DNA of 64,000 bases from the NCBI RefSeq assembly GCF_011043735.1, contig NZ_JAAKGV010000004.1, positions 186,001 to 250,000 on the forward strand. The letters are read 5' to 3'. The first letter of the stretch is position 1. Every line of letters begins with the position of its first letter. A program made the position numbers and the translations under genes. Below are positions 20,061 to 30,570 of this stretch, piece after piece. The notes beneath the pieces are model-generated. The model did not search any database. It was not told the DNA's origin and saw only the letters and a list, made by a program, of their open reading frames with translations. The DNA comes from Methylobacterium sp. DB0501. GTDB lineage: Bacteria; Pseudomonadota; Alphaproteobacteria; Rhizobiales; Beijerinckiaceae.

Positions 20061-21029
20061 TCAGCCCGCCTGGGCGGGCCGCGCTGCCGGCCCCTTCGCC
20101 GCCGGCCCCTTGCCGGCCGACGCCGCCCTCGCCTGCCACAGGTTGAGCGGCACGGTCAGGAGCACCGTGCCGAGCACCCACCAGGCCGGGCGCACGTCGT
20201 AGGAGAAGTCGAGATTGGCCGACAGCACCGCCTGCGCCGACACGTTGGTGGCGAGCGCGTACCACAAAGCCTCCAGCCCCGCCGTGGCGAGGCCGGACGC
20301 CACGCTGAGACCCAGGAGCGGCAGCGGCGCGGTCGGCACCTTGAACCGGTGCATCAGCCGCCAGCCCATCAGAGCCAGGAACAGCCCGCTCCAGTAGACC
20401 GGGTTCGAGACGTCGATCTTCGACTGGATGAAGAAGTGCAGCAGCGCCAGGGCGGTGAGCGGGTAGACCAGCCGGTGCAGCCGCGGCCAGGCCTTGCCGA
20501 GGCGGCGGATCATCCCGTCCGTCGAGGTGACGCCGAGCACGACGAGCCCGAGCAGCCCCGCAAAGCCGATGGTGAGATAGATGCGGAACGCGATCTCGCT
20601 CGCCACCCGGGCGAGATCGAACTTCTGGTCGGCGACGTAGAGCGTGAAGTGGACCACGGCATAGGCGAGCGCGGTGAGCCCCAGCATCCGCCGCACCAGG
20701 ATCAGCTTCGGCGCGTTGGCGATGCGCCGCATCGGCGTGACCGCGAGCGAGAGGATCAGGAACCGCACCGACCAGTCCCCCATGGCGTGCAGGTAGGCGG
20801 TGAGCGGCTTGGCGCCGAGCTGGTCGAGGGCGTAGGCCCCGGTGAACCACAGGCCGGGCGCCAGCGCGAGGAGGAAGACCGCGAGCTTGAACCGCGACAG
20901 GCGGCCGGCCCGGTCGAGCCACGGCCAGGAGATCTTGGAAGTGGAGATCTTGGACGTGGAGATCTTGGAGGGAGAGAGTCCGGACGGGGTGGCGCCGGAG
21001 GGAGCGGCGATCCGGGAGTGGACGGTCAT
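20061..21029 (-). CDS. msrQ: MsrQ, heme-binding membrane subunit of periplasmic methionine sulfoxide reductase
   Basis: MsrQ (YedZ) passes electrons from the quinone pool to the periplasmic Mo-protein MsrP, which repairs oxidised methionine. Six membrane helices are visible, with heme-ligand histidines in LGLTALAYAVVHFTLYV and LHRLVYPLTALALLHFF. The N-terminal extension (residues 1-36) is unusual: it holds the repeated peptide SKIST three times, produced by a 15-bp tandem repeat at 20928-20972. The protein is long for the family (322 aa against about 200-300). No msrP lies on either side, so the partner gene must be elsewhere. Confidence 0.9.
   Translation of the reverse strand: MTVHSRIAAPSGATPSGLSPSKISTSKISTSKISWPWLDRAGRLSRFKLAVFLLALAPGLWFTGAYALDQLGAKPLTAYLHAMGDWSVRFLILSLAVTPMRRIANAPKLILVRRMLGLTALAYAVVHFTLYVADQKFDLARVASEIAFRIYLTIGFAGLLGLVVLGVTSTDGMIRRLGKAWPRLHRLVYPLTALALLHFFIQSKIDVSNPVYWSGLFLALMGWRLMHRFKVPTAPLPLLGLSVASGLATAGLEALWYALATNVSAQAVLSANLDFSYDVRPAWWVLGTVLLTVPLNLWQARAASAGKGPAAKGPAARPAQAG
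20928..20972. repeat. Triple 15-bp in-frame tandem repeat inside msrQ
   Basis: Three units of GGAGATCTTGGA plus a 3-nt variable end (AGT, CGT, GGG) follow one another without gaps. Fifteen nt per unit keeps the msrQ frame and adds five residues each time. A similar core (GGAGACTTGGA) is duplicated in murD at 40659-40688. Confidence 0.85.
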
Positions 21030-21160
21030 GCGGGAACCGGGTGCGGTGCGGAATGCGCCACAGATAAGCCGCGAGCAGCGGTTTGACCCGTGCCGCCGAC
21101 CACACGATGGCGTGAGAGGCCTTCGCGGGCGCGGAAGCCCGCCCCTTGAGGAGATCCGCC

Positions 21161-21472
21161 GTGCCCCGCACCGCCCTCGCCGCCGTCCTGATGCTGATGC
21201 CGCTCGCGGCCCACGCCGCCTGCACCGCGCCGACGCCGCCGCCGGCGAGCGAGAAGCCGGCGAAGCCCGCCCCGCCGCCGAAGCCCGCCTGCCTCGACGC
21301 CAAGGGCGGCTGCCCGGGCTGGGAGGCCTACACCTACAATGACGGGATCAAGGCCTACAACGCGCAGCTCGGGCCGTACCGCACGGGTGCCGAGGCCTAT
21401 GCGCGCAAGCTCAAGGCCTATGCGGATGGCAGCGTGGCCTACGCGAATTGCGAGATGCAGTCGCTGCAGTGA
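21161..21472 (+). CDS. Small secreted proline-rich protein (103 aa)
   Basis: The start is GTG at 21161, preceded by GAGGAG at 7 nt; the TTG at 21146 is less likely. A signal peptide (VPRTALAAVLMLMPLAAHA) is followed by a mature part with Cys and a Pro/Lys linker (TPPPASEKPAKPAPPPKP). After it comes a Tyr/Ala-rich region (AYTYNDGIKAYNAQLGPY, AYARKLKAYADGSVAY). Cys residues at CLDAKGGC and near the end (NCEMQSLQ) suggest disulfides in the periplasm. No known family recognised. Divergent from msrQ. Confidence 0.65.
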   Translation: MPRTALAAVLMLMPLAAHAACTAPTPPPASEKPAKPAPPPKPACLDAKGGCPGWEAYTYNDGIKAYNAQLGPYRTGAEAYARKLKAYADGSVAYANCEMQSLQ

Positions 21473-21827
21473 CGGGGGCGTGGCCGGCTCTCTCGCATGG
21501 CCGACCTGCCGCCATCGCGGTCGACGTGCCGTCGCCCGGGACGCGGCCCGTCGATGCGGGAGCGAAGCCGAAGCTCTGTCCCCCGGCACCCGGCGAACCG
21601 ATGCGAGCGAGAAGCTCTGGCGCCCCTTCCGTGTCCCGGGCATCCATCACCGCCGGGCCGGCGACGAGGTCGAGCCCGCCCTCCAGCAGGACGGCGGCCT
21701 CGTCCTCGATCCGCCGGGCATCGAACCCGCCATCCCGTCCCGGTTCGAGGAGCCGTGAGCCCCTGCGCTTGACCCCCCGGGCAGCGGATGCGACAGGCGG
21801 CCCAGCATCTTGCGCGCGAGCCCCTGC
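21473..21827. other. No supportable gene (355 nt)
   Basis: Frames are open here only because of high GC. None has a ribosome-binding site, recognisable domain or normal amino-acid composition. No palindromic methionine-type operator is seen upstream of the kinase gene that follows. Confidence 0.5.
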
Positions 21828-22829
21828 ATGACCGCCTCCCTCGACCTCCTCGTCCTCGGCAACGCCATCGTCGACGTGATGGCCCGCACCGACGAGGCCT
21901 TCCTGGTCCGCGAGGGCGTGCACAAGGGCGCGATGCAGCTCATCGACGAGGAGCGGGCCGAACACCTGTTCGGTGTCATGGGACCGGCCACGATCATCTC
22001 GGGCGGCTCGGGCGCCAACACGGCGGTCGGCGCGGCGCTGCTCGGCGCACGCGCCGGCTTCATCGGCAAGGTGCGCGACGACGAGCTCGGCCGTCTCTTT
22101 TCCCACGACCTCAACGCCACCGGCGTCCGGTTCGGCGTCGCCCTGGCGCAAGAGGGTCCCGCCACCGCCCGCTGCTTCATCCTGGTGACGCCGGACGGCG
22201 AACGCACCATGAACACCTATCTCGGCGCCTGCCAGGGCCTCACCGCCGCGGATGTCGACGAGGAGACGGTCAGGAGCGCCCGCCACGTCTATCTCGAGGG
22301 CTACCTGTGGGACCCGCCGGCCGCCAAGGAGGCGTTCCGCAAGGCCGCGCAGATCGCCCACGGCGCCGGCAACAAGGTCGCGCTGACCCTGTCGGACGCG
22401 TTCTGCGTCGACCGCTACCGCGACGAGTTCCTCGGGCTCATCCGCGACGGCAGCCTCGACATCCTGTTCGCCAACATCCACGAGCTGAAGAGCCTGTACC
22501 AGACCGCCGATGCCGACACGGCGCTGGCGGCGCTGCGCCGGGAGACGGGGCTGCTCGGCGTCGTCACCCGCTCGGAAGAGGGCGCCCTGGTGGTCTGGGG
22601 CGACGAGACCCGATCGGTGCCGGCTTCGGCCGTCCGCGAGGTGGTCGACACCACCGGCGCCGGCGACCTGTTCGCGGCGGGCTTCCTCGCCGGCCTCGCC
22701 CGCGGCCTCGACCATGCCGATTGCGCCCGCCTCGGCGCCGTCGCGGCGGCCGAGGTGATCTCCCATCTCGGTGCCCGGCCGCAGGCCGACCTCACGGCGC
22801 TCGCCGCGCAGGCCGGCCTGAAGGCCTGA
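21828..22829 (+). CDS. PfkB-family sugar/nucleoside kinase, adenosine kinase-like (333 aa)
   Basis: Ribokinase-type ATP-dependent kinase. Diagnostic segments are LVLGNAIVDVMA at the N-terminus, SGGSGANTAVGAALLGARAG (PfkB signature 1) and DTTGAGDLFAAGFLAGLARG (signature 2), with the catalytic Asp in GAGD. TYLGACQGL and LEGYLWDPP are typical of the adenosine-kinase-like subgroup of Alphaproteobacteria. If it phosphorylates adenosine, it would clear a product of S-adenosylhomocysteine breakdown and so complement the methionine operon 5 kb away, but sugar substrates are possible. It precedes ugpE by 167 nt. Confidence 0.85.
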   Translation: MTASLDLLVLGNAIVDVMARTDEAFLVREGVHKGAMQLIDEERAEHLFGVMGPATIISGGSGANTAVGAALLGARAGFIGKVRDDELGRLFSHDLNATGVRFGVALAQEGPATARCFILVTPDGERTMNTYLGACQGLTAADVDEETVRSARHVYLEGYLWDPPAAKEAFRKAAQIAHGAGNKVALTLSDAFCVDRYRDEFLGLIRDGSLDILFANIHELKSLYQTADADTALAALRRETGLLGVVTRSEEGALVVWGDETRSVPASAVREVVDTTGAGDLFAAGFLAGLARGLDHADCARLGAVAAAEVISHLGARPQADLTALAAQAGLKA

Positions 22830-22996
22830 CAGATCGGCGGCGCTTCCGTCAGAGCTTGACGGGTGCTAAGCCGGCTTCGCAACACTGGGCGCCGGTTTCG
22901 CGACGAAAGCCTGCGCCCCCGGAACCCGAGCGTCGCACGCCCGTCACGCGCGTGCGGCACCGGGATCAAGAAACCATCCGCCAGGGAGCGGCCCCG

Positions 22997-23839
22997 TTGG
23001 TCGAGAACCGCCGCTTCGGCAACCTGATCCCGCACCTCGTGCTCTGCCTCGGGGTCGGCATCGTGGTCTTCCCGGTCTACCTGGCGCTGATCGGCTCGAC
23101 CCACGACGCCGCCACAATCGCCAACGGCCAGATGCCGCTCTGGCCGGGCGGCCACGGCCTCGAGACCTACCGGCGGGCGCTGACCGAATCCGGCATGGCC
23201 GGCGCTCCCGTCGGGCTGATGCTCCTCAACAGCACGATCATGGCGCTCGCCATCGCGCTGGGAAAGATCTCGATCTCGCTGCTCTCGGCCTACGCGCTGA
23301 TCTACTTCAAGTTCCCGTTCCGGCAGACCGCCTTCTGGGCGATCTTCGTCACCCTGATGCTGCCGGTCGAGGTGCGCATCTACCCGACCTACAAGGTCGC
23401 GGCGGACCTGCAGCTCCTCGATACCTATGCGGGCCTCGCCCTGCCGCTGATCGCCTCGGCGACGGCAACGCTTCTGTTCCGCCAGTTCTTCCTCACGGTG
23501 CCGAACGAACTCGTCGAGGCCTCCCGCATCGACGGGGCCGGGCCGGTGCGGTTCTTCCTCGACACCCTGCTGCCGCTCTCGCGCACCACCATGGCGGCCC
23601 TGTTCGTGATCCAGTTCCTCTACGGCTGGAACCAGTATCTCTGGCCGCTCCTCGTCACCACCCGCGACGACATGCAGACGGTGGTGATCGGCCTGCGCAA
23701 GATGACCTCGATCACCGACCAGCTCACCGAGTGGCAGATCGTCATGGCGACCGCCGTGCTGGCGATGCTGCCGCCGGTCGTGGTGGTGTTCGCGATGCAG
23801 AAGCTGTTCGTGCGCGGCCTGGTGGAGACCGAGAAGTGA
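22997..23839 (+). CDS. ugpE: sn-Glycerol-3-phosphate ABC transporter permease UgpE (280 aa)
   Basis: Inner-membrane permease of a CUT1-type importer. The TTG at 22997 is chosen because AGGGAG sits 8 nt upstream and the resulting length equals that of known UgpE proteins. Six membrane helices are visible, starting [20 protein letters not shown]. The coupling-helix EAA motif reads [23 protein letters not shown], and [10 protein letters not shown] is a UgpE-like signature. ugpC follows 28 nt later. The usual upstream partners ugpB (binding protein) and ugpA (second permease) are absent; the preceding gene is the PfkB kinase. Confidence 0.9.
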   Translation: MVENRRFGNLIPHLVLCLGVGIVVFPVYLALIGSTHDAATIANGQMPLWPGGHGLETYRRALTESGMAGAPVGLMLLNSTIMALAIALGKISISLLSAYALIYFKFPFRQTAFWAIFVTLMLPVEVRIYPTYKVAADLQLLDTYAGLALPLIASATATLLFRQFFLTVPNELVEASRIDGAGPVRFFLDTLLPLSRTTMAALFVIQFLYGWNQYLWPLLVTTRDDMQTVVIGLRKMTSITDQLTEWQIVMATAVLAMLPPVVVVFAMQKLFVRGLVETEK

Positions 23840-23867
23840 CCTCTTTCCGTACGATCGGACGCGTCTG

Positions 23868-24920
<1,053 letters not shown>

Positions 24921-24969
24921 CCGGAGGCCGGCGGCATTCCCGACGGCCAAGCCGCGTCGTAAGCAGGCG

Positions 24970-26199
24970 ATGGACATGAGCGCCATCCCGCAAACGGGAG
25001 GCGCGCCACTGGGAGGCTCGGTCTTCGTGCACAAACCCCTCGCCGGCATCAAGGTGCTCGAACTCGCCCGCATCCTGGCAGGGCCCTGGATCGGCCAGCT
25101 CCTGGCGGATCTCGGCGCCGACGTGGTCAAGGTCGAGCGGCCGGGCGTCGGCGACGACACCCGCTCCTGGGGCCCGCCCTTCGTCGAGGGGGCGGAGGGC
25201 GGCACGCTCTCGGCCTCGTATTTCCACTCGACCAATCGCGGCAAGCGCTCGATCGCGGCCGATTTCGAGACGGCGGAAGGCCAGGCGGTGGTGCGCCAGC
25301 TCGCCTCCCACGCCGACGTGGTGATCGAGAACTTCAAGGTCGGCGGCCTGAAGAAGTACGGGCTCGACCACGAGGCGCTCAGCGCCCTCAACCCGCGCCT
25401 CATCACCTGCTCGGTCACCGGCTTCGGCCAGGACGGCCCCTACGCGCCGCGCGCCGGCTACGACTTCATGGTCCAGGGCCTCGGCGGGATCATGTCGCTC
25501 ACCGGCGAGCCCGAGGGCGAGCCGGTCAAGACCGCGGTCGCCTTCGCGGACGTGTTCACCGGGGTCTACGGCACCGTGGCGATCCTCGCCGCGCTCCAGG
25601 GCCGGCACGCCACGGGCAAGGGCTGCCACATCGACATGGCGCTCCTCGACACGCAGGTCTCGGTGCTCGGCAACCAGGCGCTGGTCTATCTGGTCTCCGG
25701 GATGCTGCCGCCCCGGATGGGCAACGAGCATACCAGCATCGTGCCCTACCAGGTCTTCCCGACCTCGGATGGTCACATCATCGTCGCCTGCGGCAATGAC
25801 GGGCAGTTCCAGAAGTTCTGCACCGTGCTCGGCACGGCCTGGCACCTCGACCCGGACTATGCCACCAATCCGGGCCGGGTCACCCGCCGCGACGTGCTGA
25901 TCCCGCTCATCGCAGCCGAGACAAGCCGCCACAGCAAGGCCGACCTTCTGGCACGGCTCGGCGCCGTCAACGTCCCGGTCGGCCCGATCAACGACCTCGC
26001 CGAAGTGTTTTCCGATCCGCAGGTGGTCCATCGCGGGATGCGCCTCGACCTGCCCGATCCGCGGGCGAAGGGCGGCACGATCCCGAGCGTGCGTTCGCCG
26101 ATCGTCATCGACGGCGTGCCGATGGCGGCGGAAACCGCCTCGCCGCAGGTAGGGGACCATACGCAGAGCGTGCTGGCGGACCCGGCCTGGGGCGGGTGA
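24970..26199 (+). CDS. Class III (CaiB/BaiF family) CoA-transferase (409 aa)
   Basis: Moves CoA between carboxylic acids. The N-terminal block is GIKVLELARILAGPW, then LGADVVKVERPGVGDDTR, followed by NRGKRSIAADFETAEG and DVVIENFKVGGLKKYGLD. RAGYDFMVQG carries the Asp expected to form the acyl-anhydride intermediate. The family interlinked-dimer end piece reads VGDHTQSVLAD. The length is typical. The substrate cannot be read; oxalate, succinyl-glutarate or aromatic acids are all used in the family. It follows ugpC by 49 nt and may share its transcript without functional link. Confidence 0.88.
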   Translation: MDMSAIPQTGGAPLGGSVFVHKPLAGIKVLELARILAGPWIGQLLADLGADVVKVERPGVGDDTRSWGPPFVEGAEGGTLSASYFHSTNRGKRSIAADFETAEGQAVVRQLASHADVVIENFKVGGLKKYGLDHEALSALNPRLITCSVTGFGQDGPYAPRAGYDFMVQGLGGIMSLTGEPEGEPVKTAVAFADVFTGVYGTVAILAALQGRHATGKGCHIDMALLDTQVSVLGNQALVYLVSGMLPPRMGNEHTSIVPYQVFPTSDGHIIVACGNDGQFQKFCTVLGTAWHLDPDYATNPGRVTRRDVLIPLIAAETSRHSKADLLARLGAVNVPVGPINDLAEVFSDPQVVHRGMRLDLPDPRAKGGTIPSVRSPIVIDGVPMAAETASPQVGDHTQSVLADPAWGG

Positions 26200-26298
26200 C
26201 GGATGGAGATGGCTGGCGTCGAGACTGTCCGCGGCGCCGCCGCACCTTCCAGTACGGGTCCGGCGGATACCGGATCCTGGGCACCAGATTGTCGCGAG

Positions 26299-26424
26299 AT
26301 GGAAGCTCGCCCGACACGTCGAATCGACGCGACCAAGCGTGACATCATCCTGACGACCGCCGGTCTGGTCATCGTCCAATATGTCGTGAACGTCGCCGTG
26401 ATCACGTTTTTCATAGTGATGTAG
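26299..26424 (+). CDS. Possible small single-pass membrane protein (41 aa)
   Basis: The ATG at 26299 gives a basic N-terminus (MEARPTRRIDATKRD) followed by one hydrophobic helix to the end (IILTTAGLVIVQYVVNVAV), an N-in topology by the positive-inside rule. An earlier in-frame ATG at 26203 would add 32 low-complexity residues. It lies immediately after the CoA-transferase gene. The TM composition is convincing but no clear ribosome-binding site is seen. Confidence 0.4.
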   Translation: MEARPTRRIDATKRDIILTTAGLVIVQYVVNVAVITFFIVM

Positions 26425-26436
26425 GCTGGCTGAGAT

Positions 26437-26639
26437 CGGGAAAGAACATGGCGCGGGATCCCCGCTCCCGAGTGGGAGAGGGATCGGGGCGAGGGTGGAG
26501 GCGGCTCGGAATTGCACTCTGACCGTCCCGCTGTCAGCGGGACGGTCAGAGCTTAATCTTGAAGCGTAGCACCCTCACGCGGGATCTCCGATCCCCTCGA
26601 CCCCTCTCCCATTCGGGAGGATCCTGCGCCTTTCCTGCC
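26437..26639. repeat. Inverted pair of a palindromic intergenic element around a perfect hairpin
   Basis: The left copy (26437-26500) contains GCGCGGGATCCCCGCTCCC, GTGGGAGAGGG and GCGAGGGTGG. The right copy (about 26569-26639) is the same element inverted (CACCCTCACGCGGGATC, CCCCTCTCCCATTCGGGAGG). Between them, 26517-26551 is a perfect 17-bp inverted repeat with a one-base centre. The same element pair, in the same arrangement, stands at 37423-37623. The region has no gene and separates the CoA-transferase and ThDP-enzyme genes. Confidence 0.8.
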
Positions 26640-26678
26640 GCCGCCAGATGCTTTTAGATGCCGACAGAGGACAGACCC

Positions 26679-28355
26679 ATGACCGACGCCCCCCGCCCCC
26701 GCACCGGCGGGCAGATCCTGGTGGACCAGCTCGCCCGCCACGGCGTCGGCGACATCTTCTGCGTGCCCGGCGAGAGCTACCTCGCGGTGCTCGACGCGCT
26801 GCACGACGCCGAGATCCGCCTCACCGTCTGCCGGCAGGAGGGCGGGGCCGCCATGATGGCGGAGGCGCACGGCAAGCTGACGGGCCGGCCCGGCATCTGC
26901 TTCGTGACCCGCGGGCCCGGCGCCACCAACGCCGCCCCCGGCCTGCACATCGCGCGGCAGGACTCGACCCCGATGATCCTGTTCGTCGGCCAGATCGAGC
27001 GGGCGGCGCGGGAGCGCGAGGCGTTCCAGGAACTCGATTATCGGGCGGTGTTCGGCACCATCGCCAAGTGGGTGACGGAGATCGACAGCGCCGACCGGCT
27101 GCCGGAGCTGATCGCCCGCGCCTTCCACGTCGCCACCGCCGGCCGGCCCGGCCCGGTGGTGATCGCGCTGCCCGAGGACATGCTGGTCGAGACCGCGACG
27201 GTCGCGGACGCCCCCGCCTTCCGGCCGGTCGAGACCCATCCGGCCCTGTCCCAGATGGTCGCGCTCCAGACCATGCTGGCGCAGGCCGAAACGCCCTTCG
27301 CGATCCTCGGCGGCAGCCGCTGGACGGCGGAAGCCGTGCGGCGCTTCTCGCGCTTCGCCGACCTGTTCTCGCTCCCCGTCGCCTGCTCGTTCCGGCGCCA
27401 GGGACATTTCCCGGCCGACCATCGCTGCTACGCCGGCGATCTCGGCCTCGGCGTCAACCCGACGCTGCTCGCCCGGATCAAGGAATCCGACCTGCTCCTC
27501 GTCGTCGGCGGGCGGCTGTCGGAGATCCCGTCGCAGGGCTACACCTTGCTGGACATTCCAGGTCCACGCCAGCGCCTGGTCCACATCCATCCCGATCCCG
27601 AGGAGCTGGGCCGCGTCTACAGCCCGGCGCTCGCCATCAACGCCAGCCCCACCGCCTTCGCGGCGGCGATCGAGACGGTGCAGCCGCCCCGCGCCCTGCC
27701 CTGGGCCGCCGGCACCGAGGCGCTGCACGCCGATTACCTCGCCTGGAGCGACCCGACCCGGATCACCACGCCGGGCAGCCTCCAGATGGGCGGCGTGATG
27801 GCCCACTTGCGCGAGACGCTGCCGGCCGACGCGATCCTGTGCAACGGCGCAGGCAACTTCGCCACCTGGATCCACCGGTTCTGGCCGTTCCGGGCCCATG
27901 ACGGCCAGCTCGCCCCGACCTCGGGCTCGATGGGCTACGGCGTACCCGCCGCCATCGGCGCCAAGCGCCTGCTGCCCGAGCGCACCGTCGTGGTGGTGTC
28001 GGGCGACGGCGACTTCCTGATGAACGGCCAGGAATTCGCCACCGCCGTCCAGTACGGGCTGCCGGTGCTCGTCATCCTGGTCGATAACGGCATGTACGGC
28101 ACGATCCGGATGCACCAGGAGCGGGAATATCCCGGCCGCGTCTCGGGCACCGCGCTCAAGAATCCCGACTTCGCCGCCTACGCCACGGCCTTCGGCGGCT
28201 ACGGCGAGCGGGTCGAGCGGACGGAGGACTTCCCGGCGGCCCTGGCGCGGGCGCTGGCCTCCGGCCTGCCGGCGATCTTGCACTGCCCGATCGACCCCGA
28301 GGCGATCACCCCGACCACCACGATCCAAGCCTTGCGCGACCGGAAGCGGGCCTAG
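26679..28355 (+). CDS. Thiamine-diphosphate-dependent enzyme, acetolactate-synthase-like (558 aa)
   Basis: The ATG at 26679 has AGAGG 8 nt upstream. The N-terminal Pyr domain carries the cofactor-activating Glu54 in CRQEGGAAMMAE, followed by FVTRGPGATNA. The central domain (about 185-320) is TPP_enzyme_M-like. The C-terminal PP domain holds SGDGDFLMNGQEF, then VDNGMYGTIRMHQ, the GDG...N magnesium-ThDP motif. No regulatory subunit (ilvN) is nearby, and the usual AHAS features are not all clear. It may therefore be a decarboxylase or ligase of the same superfamily, such as an oxalyl-CoA or sulfoacetaldehyde type, rather than the biosynthetic AHAS. Confidence 0.82.
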   Translation: MTDAPRPRTGGQILVDQLARHGVGDIFCVPGESYLAVLDALHDAEIRLTVCRQEGGAAMMAEAHGKLTGRPGICFVTRGPGATNAAPGLHIARQDSTPMILFVGQIERAAREREAFQELDYRAVFGTIAKWVTEIDSADRLPELIARAFHVATAGRPGPVVIALPEDMLVETATVADAPAFRPVETHPALSQMVALQTMLAQAETPFAILGGSRWTAEAVRRFSRFADLFSLPVACSFRRQGHFPADHRCYAGDLGLGVNPTLLARIKESDLLLVVGGRLSEIPSQGYTLLDIPGPRQRLVHIHPDPEELGRVYSPALAINASPTAFAAAIETVQPPRALPWAAGTEALHADYLAWSDPTRITTPGSLQMGGVMAHLRETLPADAILCNGAGNFATWIHRFWPFRAHDGQLAPTSGSMGYGVPAAIGAKRLLPERTVVVVSGDGDFLMNGQEFATAVQYGLPVLVILVDNGMYGTIRMHQEREYPGRVSGTALKNPDFAAYATAFGGYGERVERTEDFPAALARALASGLPAILHCPIDPEAITPTTTIQALRDRKRA

Positions 28356-28551
28356 TCTTCGTGCCTCTCCGGCCGACCCCGGCGGCGCCGGGACCCTCCG
28401 CGTCGTCCCGCGGCCGCCGAAGCGGGGCCCGGGACAACCGGACGGCCGTCCGTTCCGTCGGGGGCCGGTCGAACAGGGTGCGATCGTGAAGCCGGGGCAG
28501 CCCCACGCGCGTTAGCGGGCATCGATCCAGCCCACGACGCACGAGGCTCCG

Positions 28552-29250
28552 ATGCCCCTCCCCGCCCCGCTCGACCGCGCCGACGCCGTGGTCTTCGACG
28601 CCTACGGCACCCTGCTCGACGTCCATTCCGCGGTGCAGCGCCATGCCGGCGCCGTCGGTCCGGAGGCGCGGTCGCTGTCCGAGACCTGGCGGCAGAAGCA
28701 GCTCGAATATTCCTGGGTCCTGTCACTGAGCGGCCGCTACGCGCCGTTCTGGACCCTGACCGAGCGCGCCCTCGACTACGCCCTCGACAAGCATCTGCAG
28801 GTCGACCGGCATTCACAGGTCGACCGCAGCAAGGTCCGGGCGGACCTGCTCGAGGCCTACCGCGCGCTCGACGCCTACCGGGAGGTGCCCGCCACCCTGG
28901 AACATCTGCGCCGCGCCGGCCTGAAGACCGCGATCCTGTCGAACGGCGACACCGGCATGCTCGACGCGGCGGTGAAGGCGGCGGATCTGGGCCGCCACCT
29001 CGACGCCGTTCTGTCGGTCGACCCCGCCGGCACCTTCAAGACGGCGCCGGCCGCCTACGCCCTGGCGACGGACGCCCTCGGGGTCGCGCGGGAGAGGATC
29101 GTGTTCCTGTCCTCGAACCGCTGGGACATCGCCGGGGCGGCGGCCTACGGCTTGACCCCCGTCTGGGTCAATCGGACGGGGCAGCCCGACGAATACCCGG
29201 ACCTCGCCCCGGTCCGGGTCATCCGTTCCCTCGACGGGCTCTTGACCTGA
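28552..29250 (+). CDS. Haloacid dehalogenase, type II (HAD superfamily, 232 aa)
   Basis: Likely L-2-haloacid dehalogenase or related hydrolase. The nucleophile Asp is in VVFDAYGTLLDVHSA, with TWRQKQLEYSWVLSLSGRY as the substrate-lid signature of type II enzymes. ILSNGD gives motif II Ser. The motif III Lys is in TFKTAP (usually YKPxP), and FLSSNRWDIAGA is motif IV. A duplicated 18-bp stretch (28792-28827) encodes HLQVDRHSQVDR in the lid region; it is probably tolerated as a surface loop. Its stop codon directly abuts the stop of the convergent transporter gene. Confidence 0.88.
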   Translation: MPLPAPLDRADAVVFDAYGTLLDVHSAVQRHAGAVGPEARSLSETWRQKQLEYSWVLSLSGRYAPFWTLTERALDYALDKHLQVDRHSQVDRSKVRADLLEAYRALDAYREVPATLEHLRRAGLKTAILSNGDTGMLDAAVKAADLGRHLDAVLSVDPAGTFKTAPAAYALATDALGVARERIVFLSSNRWDIAGAAAYGLTPVWVNRTGQPDEYPDLAPVRVIRSLDGLLT

Positions 29251-30570
29251 CTACTCGCCGGCCACCGGGCGGGCGGAGCCCGGGACCCCGGCGGCGGCGG
29301 CCGCGCCGCGGCGGTAGATCAGCAGGGTCGCGAGGAGTCCGCAGGCGCCGGCGAAGGCCATCCACAGGCCCGGCGCCGCCTTGTTGTCGAGCTTCTCGAT
29401 CAGCCAGGTCGAGACGACCGGGGTGAACCCGCCGAACAAGGCGGTGGCGAGCGAGTAGGCGAGCGAGAAGCCGGTGGTGCGGACGTTGGCCGGGACGATC
29501 TCGGTCAGCGCCACCACCATCGCGCCGTTGTAGCTGCCATACAGGAAGGACAGCCACAGCAGCGTGAGCAGCATGTTGGTGAACGAGATGTTGGAGGTCA
29601 GCCAGGCGAGCGCCGGATAGGCGGTGAGCAGGGTCAGCGCCGAGAAGGCCAGCAGGATCGGCTTGCGGCCGATCTTGTCCGACAGCGCGCCCATCACCGG
29701 CAGCCAGAACAGGTTCGACAGGGCGGTGCAGAAGGTGACGATCAGGCTGTCGGTCTCGGTCAGCTTGAGCACGCTCTTGCCGAAGGTCGGGGTGTAGACC
29801 GTGATGGTGTAGAACGACACCGTGGTCATCACCACCAGCAGCATGCCGAGCAGGACGATCTTCCAGTTCTCGCCCAGCGACTTCAACACCTCGGGCAGCG
29901 ACGGGCGGTGCTTGCGGTGCAGGAATTCCTGGGTCTCCTCCAGCGAGCGCCGGATGTAGAACAGGAACGGCACGATCAGGCAACCGATGAAGAACGGGAT
30001 GCGCCAGCCCCACTCGGACATCTGGGCCGGCATCAGGGCGCGGCTCAAGCCGAAGCCGATCAAGGCCGCCACCATCACGGCGACCTGCTGGCTGCCGGAT
30101 TGCCAGGAGACGTAGAAGCCCTTGCGGCCGGGGGTCGCCATCTCGGCGAGGTAGACCGACACGCCGCCGAGCTCGACGCCGGCCGAGAAGCCCTGGAGCA
30201 GGCGGCCGATCAGCACCAGGAACGGCGCCGCGAGGCCGATGGTCTGGTAGGACGGCACGAAGGCGATGAGGATGGTGCCGGCCGCCATGATGCCGAGCGT
30301 CACGATGAGGCCCTGGCGCCGGCCGATCCGGTCGACATAGGCGCCGAGGAAGATCGCCCCGAGGGGCCGCATCAGGAAGCCGGCGCCGAAGGCCATGAAG
30401 GTGAACATCAGCGAGGCGAACTCGTTCTCGGCCGGGAAGAACGCCTTCGCGATATGGCTCGCATAGATGCCGAACAGGAAGAAGTCGAACATCTCCAGGA
30501 AGTTGCCGCTCGTGACGCGCAACACCGTGGCAACCTTCGACCCCTGCGGACCGTGGACCGGACCTGCCAT
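29251..30570 (-). CDS. MFS transporter of the MHS (citrate/tricarballylate symporter) family
   Basis: Proton-coupled importer of organic acids, with twelve predicted helices. Family-typical stretches are [20 protein letters not shown] at the N-terminus, [21 protein letters not shown] (the loop 2-3 signature), and [19 protein letters not shown] with the [11 protein letters not shown] pattern of MHS proteins. The second half starts near [18 protein letters not shown]. The start at 30570 has AGGGGA 6 nt upstream; one at 30576 is also possible. The substrate is uncertain. It is divergent from the ModA-like gene. Confidence 0.88.
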   Translation of the reverse strand: MAGPVHGPQGSKVATVLRVTSGNFLEMFDFFLFGIYASHIAKAFFPAENEFASLMFTFMAFGAGFLMRPLGAIFLGAYVDRIGRRQGLIVTLGIMAAGTILIAFVPSYQTIGLAAPFLVLIGRLLQGFSAGVELGGVSVYLAEMATPGRKGFYVSWQSGSQQVAVMVAALIGFGLSRALMPAQMSEWGWRIPFFIGCLIVPFLFYIRRSLEETQEFLHRKHRPSLPEVLKSLGENWKIVLLGMLLVVMTTVSFYTITVYTPTFGKSVLKLTETDSLIVTFCTALSNLFWLPVMGALSDKIGRKPILLAFSALTLLTAYPALAWLTSNISFTNMLLTLLWLSFLYGSYNGAMVVALTEIVPANVRTTGFSLAYSLATALFGGFTPVVSTWLIEKLDNKAAPGLWMAFAGACGLLATLLIYRRGAAAAAGVPGSARPVAGE

